The position numbers and the translations under genes are program-made. The notes beneath the pieces are model-generated. The model ran no database searches. It saw only the letters and a list, made by a program, of their open reading frames with translations, and was not told the DNA's origin. This document shows, one piece after another, positions 24,126 through 31,149 of a stretch of 35,643 nucleotides of DNA. The DNA comes from Planctomycetaceae bacterium (lineage in GTDB: Bacteria; Planctomycetota; Planctomycetia; Pirellulales; Pirellulaceae), in contig SKKK01000705.1 of assembly GCA_007121535.1 (NCBI GenBank), positions 1 through 35,643 of the forward strand. The letters are read 5' to 3'. How positions within the stretch are numbered: position 1 is the first letter of the stretch; each line of letters begins with the position of its first letter.

Positions 24126-26177
24126 ATGACTCGGCCTCAGAAAACACTGACCGATTACGCCGTGATCGCAATCAGCCCAGCGCTGATCATGGTCTTTATC
24201 GGCAGTTTGGTATTTTTCTTAATCGAGGCGTTCTACCAAGGGCAGTATGACGGTCGTATACGTTGGGCTTTCGGGTGGTTTGTTTTCGCGTCTGTGCTGA
24301 TCGGCCGGATTTCGATCGATGAAGGGCGTCAGTACGCCAGCCTGTACGCCATCCCCTTGGCCTTGGCCATGCTAGCAGTCCTGTCTCGATTCGTGGCCTT
24401 CAGTGGACCGCTGGCGGGGTTAAGTCTTCCCATCAACGCGGGGTTGGTCGTGTTGGTTCTATGGTGCGCCGATCGGCTGACTTGGGATTGCACCGTGATC
24501 GACGATCGCAAGGATGTGTCCGGCCAGGGACTGTTGCAAACGGCCGGCTTGGACCGTCATGGTGGCTCGGACCAGACGGTTCAGCCATCCCCGTCGGAAG
24601 GGTCGATGGATGTGGATACCGACGCCACGTCGTCACGGAATTCGTTGCCGGAAAAGACCCTGTGGCAGCAGTTCTGCGAACATCGACAACGGCCGCACGC
24701 CCCCGGTGTCTGGGTGATCTACATTTCACTCGGCGCCCTGCCACTGTTTGGCTTCGGTCAGCGTTTGATCCCGGCAACGGATCTCGAATCCAGACGCTAC
24801 GCGTTCTGGCTGCTCTGCTACTTCGTGGCCAGCGGCCTGGGCCTGCTGCTGAACAGCAGCTTTCTTGCCTTACGACGGTACTTGCGACAACGCCGTTTGG
24901 AGATGCCCTTGCAGATGGCGGGCGTTTGGCTGGGTACCGGGTCGGTCATCATCGTCCTGTTGCTGGTATTGTGCGCCGCTTTGCCACGCCCCCATCCAGA
25001 GTATTCGATCACCCATGTCGACTGGTCCATCGGATCCCCCGAAGGGCTTCGTCCTTCGCGTTACGGAGTGGGGGAACAAGGTGCGGAAGATCCGGATCGC
25101 CAGGAGCCAGGGCGGGATTCCCGAACGACCGCAACCGATCAAGCGACGCAAGATGCCGGATCCGGTGACGCCAAGCCGCAACGCGAAACAGGCGGCGAGG
25201 GGCCAGCGGGCGAGGGACAGGGCAGGGAAGGGCAGGGTGCTGAGAGTCAGCCCGGTGAAGGGCAGGGCGGAGACGAGCGAACCGGAGAAGGGCAGGGCGG
25301 CGAGCGGCAGACCGGCGAAAGGCAAAGTGACGAAGGGCAGGGGGGCGAAGGGCAGGGGGGCGAGCGCAAGGACCGCTCGCGAGACGGCGGCCAAGATCAG
25401 CAGCAGCGGCCGGAACGCAAGTCGGGCGCAGATCCGGGTGAGAGGCCGTCAGATAACGGTTCAAACGATCAACAGCGCGAAACCGGTCAAGCGAACGGCG
25501 AGCGTCAGGACGACCGAGGACGATCATCGGAGGATTCGCAAGCTCGATCGTCAGAGGACTCGCAGCGGACAGGGCAGGGGGGGCGGTCGCCCAGCCGATC
25601 ACCCGTCCAGCCCCGAGCGATGCTCAATTCGCTGTTCAGCGGGATGGCGCATGTCATCAAATGGTTGTACTATTTGGCGTTCTTCGCCCTCGCAGCGTAC
25701 CTGGTATGGCGATATTGGGAGTCGATTCGCACAGCGGTCGTGGGGTTCCTTCAAGCGATTCGCGAGTTGTGGGAGAGGCTTCTTGGTGGTCGTACCAGCG
25801 TCTCGAAATCCATGCCGACCCAAGCTTCGTTGCCCCCTGAACCCGCCCCCCGGCCGTTCGCTGCTTTTGCCGACCCGTTTACCACGGGGAAAGCCCGGCA
25901 TTTGGCACCACGCGAACTGGTGCTGTATACATTCCAGGCGTTGGAGGCTTGGGCTCGCGAACATCAACTACCCCGGATGGATGACCAGACACCTCATGAA
26001 TTTGCGGGCCAACTGGGGCGAATGGCTGGTGATATCGGCCGCGAGGCGAATCGATTGGCCGACCTGTATTGTGCAGCCGCGTATTCCAACGTGCCGCTGG
26101 CGTCATCCAAGGTAAGTCGCTTGGAGAAATTGTGGACAGCGATGAGAAACGCTCCTCGAGCATCGACATCACCGTAA
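24126..26177 (+). CDS. Polytopic membrane protein with Gln/Gly/Glu-rich linker and DUF4129
   Basis: The 683-residue protein starts at ATG 24126, chosen because a membrane segment begins shortly after (YAVIAISPALIMVFIGSLVF). About seven transmembrane helices lie in residues 12-300, ending at LPRPHPEYS. A strongly low-complexity region (about 355-495) is made of GEGQGG-type repeats with Glu, Gln, Arg and Asp. Another helix (about 507-530) precedes the C-terminal DUF4129 domain (APRELVLYTFQALEAWAREH to about 675). DUF4129 proteins usually sit with MoxR, DUF58 and transglutaminase genes; none is here. Function is unknown. It is transcribed away from the ECF sigma gene across a 220-base gap. Confidence 0.75.
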   Translation: MTRPQKTLTDYAVIAISPALIMVFIGSLVFFLIEAFYQGQYDGRIRWAFGWFVFASVLIGRISIDEGRQYASLYAIPLALAMLAVLSRFVAFSGPLAGLSLPINAGLVVLVLWCADRLTWDCTVIDDRKDVSGQGLLQTAGLDRHGGSDQTVQPSPSEGSMDVDTDATSSRNSLPEKTLWQQFCEHRQRPHAPGVWVIYISLGALPLFGFGQRLIPATDLESRRYAFWLLCYFVASGLGLLLNSSFLALRRYLRQRRLEMPLQMAGVWLGTGSVIIVLLLVLCAALPRPHPEYSITHVDWSIGSPEGLRPSRYGVGEQGAEDPDRQEPGRDSRTTATDQATQDAGSGDAKPQRETGGEGPAGEGQGREGQGAESQPGEGQGGDERTGEGQGGERQTGERQSDEGQGGEGQGGERKDRSRDGGQDQQQRPERKSGADPGERPSDNGSNDQQRETGQANGERQDDRGRSSEDSQARSSEDSQRTGQGGRSPSRSPVQPRAMLNSLFSGMAHVIKWLYYLAFFALAAYLVWRYWESIRTAVVGFLQAIRELWERLLGGRTSVSKSMPTQASLPPEPAPRPFAAFADPFTTGKARHLAPRELVLYTFQALEAWAREHQLPRMDDQTPHEFAGQLGRMAGDIGREANRLADLYCAAAYSNVPLASSKVSRLEKLWTAMRNAPRASTSP

Positions 26178-26248
26178 CGCGGCAGTCTGCATCAAGGGTG
26201 ATCTTCAAGATTTCAATTCGAGCAAACGATAACCTAGCCAGCAGCATC

Positions 26249-26276
26249 TTGCATTTTCTGGACGGATCGCTAGAAT
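26249..26276 (+). promoter_or_regulatory. Sigma-70-like promoter for rpsR
   Basis: TTGCAT at 26249-26254 and TAGAAT at 26271-26276 are separated by 16 bases and lie about 100 bases upstream of the rpsR ATG. The remaining intergenic sequence shows no other clear signal. By-eye call. Confidence 0.4.
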
Positions 26277-26378
26277 CTGGAGTTCTTCGCAGGTCAATCG
26301 TGCGCGGCGGTAGGCGAGTGCCGACCGTTAAGTCATTACAGCTACAAGGTTTACGGTTTTTCTTTCAACGGCGAGACC

Positions 26379-26648
26379 ATGTTTAAAAGTAGATCCCCGA
26401 AATCGAAGAAACGGATGAAGGCGCGGGCCCGCACCAAGAAAAAGGACCCGTTATTTGTCGATGGGCACCGACCTCGCCCGATGTATGTCGATTACAAGGA
26501 CATCGAACTGCTGAAAAAGCTGGTGAATCGGCACGGACGGATTGTAAGTCGCCGAAAGACGGGGTGCTCGGCCGCCAGTCAGCACGCGGTGACCGAGGCG
26601 ATCAAGCGGGCTCGATTCATGGCCCTGCTGCCGTACGTCGGCGAGTGA
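26379..26648 (+). CDS. rpsR: 30S ribosomal protein S18
   Basis: The 89-residue protein has the S18 core: [19 protein letters not shown], then [30 protein letters not shown], with a basic N-terminal arm. S18 binds the 30S platform beside S6. In many bacteria rpsR is in an operon with rpsF, ssb and rplI; here it stands alone with none of them in the window. The last bases of the gene overlap the start of a thioesterase gene (GTGA). Confidence 0.95.
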   Translation: MFKSRSPKSKKRMKARARTKKKDPLFVDGHRPRPMYVDYKDIELLKKLVNRHGRIVSRRKTGCSAASQHAVTEAIKRARFMALLPYVGE

Positions 26649-27094
26649 TCTGCCCGGTGGTGGATGACGCTGCTGTTCGCTGGTTGACTCGTCGCCGCGT
26701 CGAGTTTGTCGAGACCGATGCTGCCGGGATCGTTCATTTCTCGGCGTTCTTCGTGTACATGGAGCAGGCCGAGCACGATTTGCTCCGGCATCTTGGCTTG
26801 AACGTGTTCCAGGATGACGAGCTGGGTCGGATCAGTTGGCCGCGGGTTTCTGCCAGTTGCGATTATCACGGTCCGGCTCGTTTCGAAGATGAATTGACGA
26901 TCGAAGTTTCCATTGATCGCGTTGGTCAGAAGAGCGTCACCTACGTTCATCGGATGTTTTGCGGTGACCGGGCAGTCGCCACCGGCCGGATGACCGCCGT
27001 TTGTTGCCGTCTGCATCCCGAACAACCGCCTGAATCGATTCCCATCCCCGCACCCATCGCCGCGGTGCTCCGAGGCGAGGACCGCAAGCGTTAA
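26645..27094 (+). CDS. Hotdog-fold acyl-CoA thioesterase (4HBT/YbgC-like)
   Basis: The GTG at 26645 overlaps the rpsR stop as GTGA, and two more GTG codons follow at 26657 and 26660. The product is up to 149 residues. [20 protein letters not shown] is the 4HBT active-site helix region, with the usual Asp in the [10 protein letters not shown] motif. The beta strands that follow ([23 protein letters not shown]) fit the hotdog fold. It hydrolyses acyl-CoA or a related thioester; the substrate is unknown. The TAA stop at 27092-27094 is the first three bases of a repeat tip. Confidence 0.83.
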   Translation: MICPVVDDAAVRWLTRRRVEFVETDAAGIVHFSAFFVYMEQAEHDLLRHLGLNVFQDDELGRISWPRVSASCDYHGPARFEDELTIEVSIDRVGQKSVTYVHRMFCGDRAVATGRMTAVCCRLHPEQPPESIPIPAPIAAVLRGEDRKR

Positions 27095-27134
27095 GCACGC
27101 CACCTGGAGTTTCTTGTCATTCGAGACTATTTGA
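27092..27134. repeat. Left end of a TRAGCAC-tipped element (copy E, truncated)
   Basis: The sequence TAAGCACGCCACCTGG followed by AGTTTCTTGTCATTCGAG resembles the left end of the copy at 3959 (GTTTCTTGTCATTC). The right half is absent. The leading TAA is the stop codon of the thioesterase gene, and the fragment abuts a probable promoter for the Fur-family gene. Confidence 0.6.
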
Positions 27135-27158
27135 AGATAACCCGATTGGGGATATATT
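27131..27158 (+). promoter_or_regulatory. Sigma-70-like promoter for the Fur-family gene
   Basis: TTGAAG (27131-27136) and TATATT (27153-27158) are 16 bases apart and 61 bases before the ATG. The boxes lie at the broken edge of a repeat fragment. By-eye call. Confidence 0.4.
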
Positions 27159-27218
27159 TCGGGGTAGTGCATTTATTCAAGACAGTCGGGCTGCTTGGGA
27201 GCGCGGAGGGTTGAAAGG

Positions 27219-27662
27219 ATGGCGGCAAAGGCACGAAACATCGAAGATATCCGTCATCTGCTCCGCGACAGCGGGTTACGGGCTACGCCAGCGAGGATCG
27301 CCGTGCTGAATCTGTTGGCCAGCGCCAGCCAACCCAGTTCGCATCTGGAGATCAGCGAGCGTCTGGAAAGCCGAGGGATCGACAAGTCGACCGTCTTTCG
27401 AGCGCTCAATGATCTGACCGAAGTCGGTTTGGCCCGCCGGATGGAGTTGGGCGATCACGTTTGGCGCTACGAGCCTACTCGGGCGAACGCAAGCGATGAC
27501 GAAACCCAACAGCCTCATCCCCACTTGTTGTGCATCGATTGCGGCACGATTACTTGCTTGAGCGAAAAGGATATCTCTTTGCGTGTGGCGAAATCGGTCG
27601 GCGTGATCGAAGACATTCTGCTGAAGGGGCATTGTCCCGCCTGTGTGGCCAAGAAGAAATAG
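27219..27662 (+). CDS. Fur-family transcriptional regulator
   Basis: The 147-residue protein has a winged-helix N-terminus (GLRATPARIAVLNLLASA, then DKSTVFRALNDLTEVGLARR, the family's recognition-helix region). The C-terminal dimer domain has PHPHLLCIDCG (Cys105, Cys108) and CPAC (Cys139, Cys142), the structural Cys4 zinc site. His100 and His102 could be metal ligands. Whether it senses iron, zinc or peroxide cannot be decided from sequence. GGAGGGTTGAAAGG precedes the ATG. The next gene, a ThuA protein, starts 290 bases on and is probably separate. Confidence 0.88.
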   Translation: MAAKARNIEDIRHLLRDSGLRATPARIAVLNLLASASQPSSHLEISERLESRGIDKSTVFRALNDLTEVGLARRMELGDHVWRYEPTRANASDDETQQPHPHLLCIDCGTITCLSEKDISLRVAKSVGVIEDILLKGHCPACVAKKK

Positions 27663-27952
27663 CCTGGATTTCCTTGCTTACGCTTCCGGTTACGAATAAT
27701 CCGGAATTGACGCTCGCAACGCCTTCCCAATCTCCCGATCGTGTCGGACAGGCCGTGAAGAAATCTAGAGAAATTGAAATTGGGACAGGCACTTTGCCAA
27801 TCCTTGCCTTTCCAAGGTTTTCGCAGGTTTTGCTCGGAGCCACTTTCATGTTTTCACAGCCTCGGAGCCAGCCACACGAAGCCGGGTGCTGGAAACCGGA
27901 TCGAAAATGGAGTATATTCCTTCGTTTTCACGTTGCTGCAATGGGAGAGCCT

Positions 27953-28858
27953 ATGATGACGAAGAGCCTGATTCCGATCTTGCTGACCTGCCTTTTGACC
28001 GGCATGGTCATCCCGGTGTTCTCGAATGCCGCCGATCCGATCAAGGTCATGATCGTCGGCGGGCAGAATAATCACAACTGGGAACTTTCCACTCCTTACA
28101 TGAAGGAACTGTTGGATCGCAAGCCGCAGTTCCAAGCAACCATCTGCAATGCGCCTTCGCGCGACGCCGATACGTCCGAGTGGGACGCTTGGCAGCCCAA
28201 CTTCTCGGATTTTGACGTGGTCCTGCTGGACTATAACGGCCAGATGTGGCCGGAGCGAGTCCGCGAGGATTTCGTCCGCTACGTTCGACAAGGAGGCGGT
28301 GTCATGGTGATCCATGCTGCCAACAACGCCTTCACTGGTTGGAAGGAATACGAGCAGATGGTGGGTTTGTTGTGGCGGAACCCGAAGTACGGATACAGCC
28401 TGTACGTGGATGATCAGGGAAAGGTGGTTCGCGAGGCGCCGGGCGAGGGTCGAGGCATGGGGCACGGGTCCCAGTATGATTGGATGATGACGGTGCGAGA
28501 TTCCGATCACCCGATCACCGAGGGCATGCCGAAGCATTGGATGCATAAGCACGATGAACTGTATCATGGGCAGCGCGGCCCCGCCGAGGACATCCACATC
28601 CTGCTGACCGCCTACTCCGATCCCGCGCCGAACCGTGGCGGCACCGGCAAACACGAGCCGATCGTGTGGTGGGTACCCTACGGAGAAGGCCGGGTGCTGA
28701 CCAACGTGATGGGTCACGTCGGCCAATTGGGTTGCATGCATTGCGTGGGCTTCCAGGTACTGCTTCATCGCGGTTGCGAGTGGCTGGCAACCGGCGAGAC
28801 CCAAACTCCGATCCCGGACAATTTCCCCACCGCCGAAGCAACCAGTCTGAATCCGTGA
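27953..28858 (+). CDS. Exported ThuA-domain protein
   Basis: The ATG at 27953 follows GGGAGAGCCT and opens a Sec signal peptide (hydrophobic residues 6-20, ending near SNAADP). The 301-residue product has ThuA features: VMIVGGQNNHNWELST, FDVVLLDYNGQMW, GGGVMVIHAANNAF, HPITEGMPKHWMH and EPIVWWVPYGEGRVL. ThuA is a class I glutamine-amidotransferase-like fold named after trehalose utilisation, and exported versions are abundant in planctomycetes, where they are linked to carbohydrate metabolism. Substrate unknown. The aldose 1-epimerase gene follows after 72 bases, so the two may be co-transcribed. Confidence 0.85.
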   Translation: MMTKSLIPILLTCLLTGMVIPVFSNAADPIKVMIVGGQNNHNWELSTPYMKELLDRKPQFQATICNAPSRDADTSEWDAWQPNFSDFDVVLLDYNGQMWPERVREDFVRYVRQGGGVMVIHAANNAFTGWKEYEQMVGLLWRNPKYGYSLYVDDQGKVVREAPGEGRGMGHGSQYDWMMTVRDSDHPITEGMPKHWMHKHDELYHGQRGPAEDIHILLTAYSDPAPNRGGTGKHEPIVWWVPYGEGRVLTNVMGHVGQLGCMHCVGFQVLLHRGCEWLATGETQTPIPDNFPTAEATSLNP

Positions 28859-28930
28859 CAATTTCTTACGTAGCTTACCTAGCGGGATGGGATTTCCCCG
28901 TTCCCTTGGCACCAGAAATCTGCAATTCGA

Positions 28931-29881
28931 ATGACAACACCAGAGCTGATCAAACTGACAGATCCAACCAACGGCGCCGAGGCGCTGATCCTGGCCGGCT
29001 ACGGCTTCAATTGCTTTCGTTTTCGCGCTGAACAGGAGGGGCACCCGATCGACGTGTTGTGGTCGGAGCCTGATTTCGAGCGTGGTGATAAGCGGGCCTC
29101 GGGCAGCGGCATCCCGCTGTTGTTTCCCTATCCCGGTCGACTCCGCGGCCGGACGCTGACCTGGCAATCGAAAACGTACACGTTGGAGGGCGACGACCGA
29201 TTGGGCAACGCGATTCACGGATTTGTGCTGAACCGCCCCTGGCGGGTTCTGGAGCAATCTGCGACTCGCGTCGTCGGGCAATTCCACGCGTCTCGGGACG
29301 ACGCGAGACTATTGGCTGCCTGGCCCGCCGATTTCTGCGTGACGGCCACCTACGAATTGGCTGGCAATTCTCTGCGCAGCAGTTTTCTGATCGAGAATCC
29401 GGACGATAAGCCGTTGCCTTGTGGTCTGGGAACTCACCCCTACTTCCGCCTGCCGTTGGGCGGGGCCTCAGCAGACGATTGCCTGGTCCGGCTGCCCATG
29501 CGACGGCGTTGGGAATTGGTGGACATGCTGCCCACGGGCAACGTATCGCCGGTCGAGGAGATCGAGCAGTTTCGTGCGGGATTGGTGTTCGGGCAGATGT
29601 CGTTTGACGACGTGTTCACCGACCTGGAATTCGAGTCGCATTGGTGCACGGCTCGAGTGATCGACCCCAGCAACGGCAGTCGACTGGTGGTCCAGTTCGA
29701 TGATGCGTTCCGCGAATGCGTCGTCTACACGCCACCTCACCGCCAGGCCATTTGCATCGAGCCCTATACGTGCGTGCCGAACTCGCCGGAGTTGTACGCG
29801 GCGGGCGTCGACTCCGGATTGCGCATCCTGCAGCCCGGCGAACAGTTCACGGCCGAAGCGATCTTGCGATTCACCGGCTGA
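28931..29881 (+). CDS. Aldose 1-epimerase (mutarotase family)
   Basis: The 316-residue cytoplasmic protein interconverts the alpha and beta anomers of an aldose. Catalytic motifs are visible: NAIHGFVLNRPW (His96), CGLGTHPYFRLP (His169) and, near the end, AICIEPYTCVPN with the general-base Glu. Length fits GalM-type enzymes. The substrate is not determined. It follows an exported ThuA gene, consistent with sugar catabolism. The TGA stop is the first three bases of a TGAGCGG palindrome. Confidence 0.85.
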   Translation: MTTPELIKLTDPTNGAEALILAGYGFNCFRFRAEQEGHPIDVLWSEPDFERGDKRASGSGIPLLFPYPGRLRGRTLTWQSKTYTLEGDDRLGNAIHGFVLNRPWRVLEQSATRVVGQFHASRDDARLLAAWPADFCVTATYELAGNSLRSSFLIENPDDKPLPCGLGTHPYFRLPLGGASADDCLVRLPMRRRWELVDMLPTGNVSPVEEIEQFRAGLVFGQMSFDDVFTDLEFESHWCTARVIDPSNGSRLVVQFDDAFRECVVYTPPHRQAICIEPYTCVPNSPELYAAGVDSGLRILQPGEQFTAEAILRFTG

Positions 29882-29944
29882 GCGGGCGGAACGGCGCTTG
29901 CCGCCGGTGGCATCCAGAACCGGCGGCTAGCGCCGTGCCGCTCA
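29879..29944. repeat. TGAGCGG-type palindromic repeat, copy 2
   Basis: The left arm (TGAGCGGGCGGAACGGCGCT) and the right arm (AGCGCCGTGCCGCTCA) pair around GCCGCCGGT and ACCGGCGGC, giving a stem of about 26 bp. Bases 29879-29881 are the epimerase stop codon. It lies between converging genes (epimerase + and LmbE-like -) and could terminate either. It is related to 429-492. Confidence 0.75.
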
Positions 29945-29946
29945 CG

Positions 29947-29963
29947 TAATAGCCGGATGCTTA
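29947..29963. repeat. Isolated TRAGCAC tip at the LmbE-like gene stop (copy G)
   Basis: On the - strand the sequence reads TAAGCATCCGGCTA. It matches the tip of the truncated copy ending at 380 (CCGGATGCTTA). The TAA is the stop of the deacetylase gene. Only this end is present; the adjacent sequence is the TGAGCGG palindrome. Confidence 0.55.
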
Positions 29964-30785
29964 ACGTCCAAGCGGTCGAGCGAACGCGTCGCCGCCGCTC
30001 GGGACCTCGTCCACTTCACGCCGGTGCAGGAACCGTTTCAAAGCGATGCTCAAAGGGTCATCGTCCGGATCGCAAAACCCGGCGTGCAGATGGCGACGCC
30101 AGCCTTCTGCGAATTCATAAACCCCCGACATTTCGCCTCGCTCCCGATCGGCGTCTTTCAGCGCTTGCAAATAGGAATCGACGCCCTGTGTCTGGTCCAA
30201 CCAGTCCTTCTGGCTGGCATGACAGGCCAGCATCTGCACCTTCTGCTCGATCACCGACGAAGTATCCACGAAACAGTCGGGCCAGATCAACTGTCGAAGG
30301 GGATCGCGATTGCCATAAGGTTGCGCGTGGTAGACCGTGACCTTTTGCGTGACGATGGGCCGGTCGGGATCGACGGGAAAATTCGGCATGCCGCGAGTAA
30401 AGGCCGCCGTAACCGCCAATCGGCAAGCGTTGGTGTGGTCTTCCATGTAATCGGCCGGCGAATGCGTCAGCAGGATCTCCGGGGCGACTTGCCGCACGAC
30501 CGAAGCAACTTTGGCCAACAGGGGCTTGTCGTAGAAGATTTCCAGGTCGTCACAGAGACTCTCATGATGGACGGCCCCGATCGCCGCACAGGCGGCTTGA
30601 GCCTCCTGGTGACGGACCGCCGCGATTTCGTCGCGAGGCAGAGTCATGCTGCCGCAACAGCCCGAAGCGATGTTGAGATAGTGAATCTGATAGCCCGCAT
30701 CGCGCAACAGCATCAGCGTGCCCGCCATCAGGAACTCGATGTCATCGGGATGGGCCGCAATCGCCATGGCCGTCTTTGTTGTCAT
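29961..30785 (-). CDS. LmbE/PIG-L-family deacetylase
   Basis: The ATG at 30785 has AGGAGAA 8 bases upstream; the TTG two codons earlier is less likely. The 274-residue protein starts with the zinc-binding motif AHPDDIE (11-17) and has the second metal motif HSPADYMEDH. The family removes acetyl groups from N-acetylglucosamine-containing substrates; related proteins make mycothiol and bacillithiol. The substrate is unknown. It is followed by a palindrome that also ends the aldose epimerase gene, and it diverges from the PSCyt1 gene across a repeat-rich gap. Confidence 0.85.
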   Translation of the reverse strand: MTTKTAMAIAAHPDDIEFLMAGTLMLLRDAGYQIHYLNIASGCCGSMTLPRDEIAAVRHQEAQAACAAIGAVHHESLCDDLEIFYDKPLLAKVASVVRQVAPEILLTHSPADYMEDHTNACRLAVTAAFTRGMPNFPVDPDRPIVTQKVTVYHAQPYGNRDPLRQLIWPDCFVDTSSVIEQKVQMLACHASQKDWLDQTQGVDSYLQALKDADRERGEMSGVYEFAEGWRRHLHAGFCDPDDDPLSIALKRFLHRREVDEVPSGGDAFARPLGR

Positions 30786-30813
30786 CAGCAAATTCTCCTG
30801 GTCGATGTTGTAA

Positions 30814-30859
30814 AACGGAATTCATTCCGTTTTCCGTTCCGAACGGAATGAATTCCGTT
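30814..30859. repeat. 18-bp perfect palindrome arms (AACGGAAT type)
   Basis: AACGGAATTCATTCCGTT (30814-30831) and AACGGAATGAATTCCGTT (30842-30859) are exact reverse complements around a 10-base loop. Each arm is itself partly palindromic, so alternative foldings exist. A related shorter form is at 379-409. Confidence 0.75.
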
Positions 30860-30864
30860 CTACT

Positions 30865-31008
30865 TTCGTTGCAGCCGGAAGCTGCTTTCGAGTCTTTGGA
30901 TGTAAGATGCTCGCACGGTGCGCGCATCTTTGTAGGTTGGGACTCTGTCCCGACCCGGTCGGGTCGGAGACCCAACCTACTTCGGTTGCAGCCGGAGGCT
31001 GCTTTCGG
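30865..31008. repeat. Direct-repeat-flanked palindrome cluster
   Basis: A copy of about 28 bp (TTCGTTGCAGCCGGAAGCTG with CTTTCGA) at 30865-30892 recurs with two or three changes at 30981-31008. Between them are a GATGCTCGCAC/GTGCGCGCATC palindrome (about 30906-30928) and a GTAGGTTGGG/CCCAACCTAC inverted repeat (30932-30980). Confidence 0.65.
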
Positions 31009-31149
31009 AATGATAATCGAGCTGTGCATCGGATTGTACCTTGGCAGTCGAGGTTTGACGAGCGGTGGATACGGGGTGATCGATCCGTTTTGATCGACTA
31101 TAATTGGCATCATGAAGAGCGTACGTTTCCCGTTCCTGCCGATCCTTCG

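Larger units (their letters stand above)
30786..31149. other. Divergent intergenic region with stacked palindromes
   Basis: No gene is seen between the LmbE-like gene (-) and the PSCyt1 gene (+). The stretch holds three palindromes and a direct repeat. A TATAAT box is present at 31099-31104 but without a matching -35 at normal distance. Confidence 0.55.

Noticed and set aside
24865-26115. 416-codon open frame on the + strand
   Set aside because: It is a shifted frame within the DUF4129 gene, kept open by the low-complexity GGC-rich linker.
27854-29287. 477-codon open frame on the - strand
   Set aside because: It is antisense to the ThuA and epimerase genes, which carry clear family motifs.
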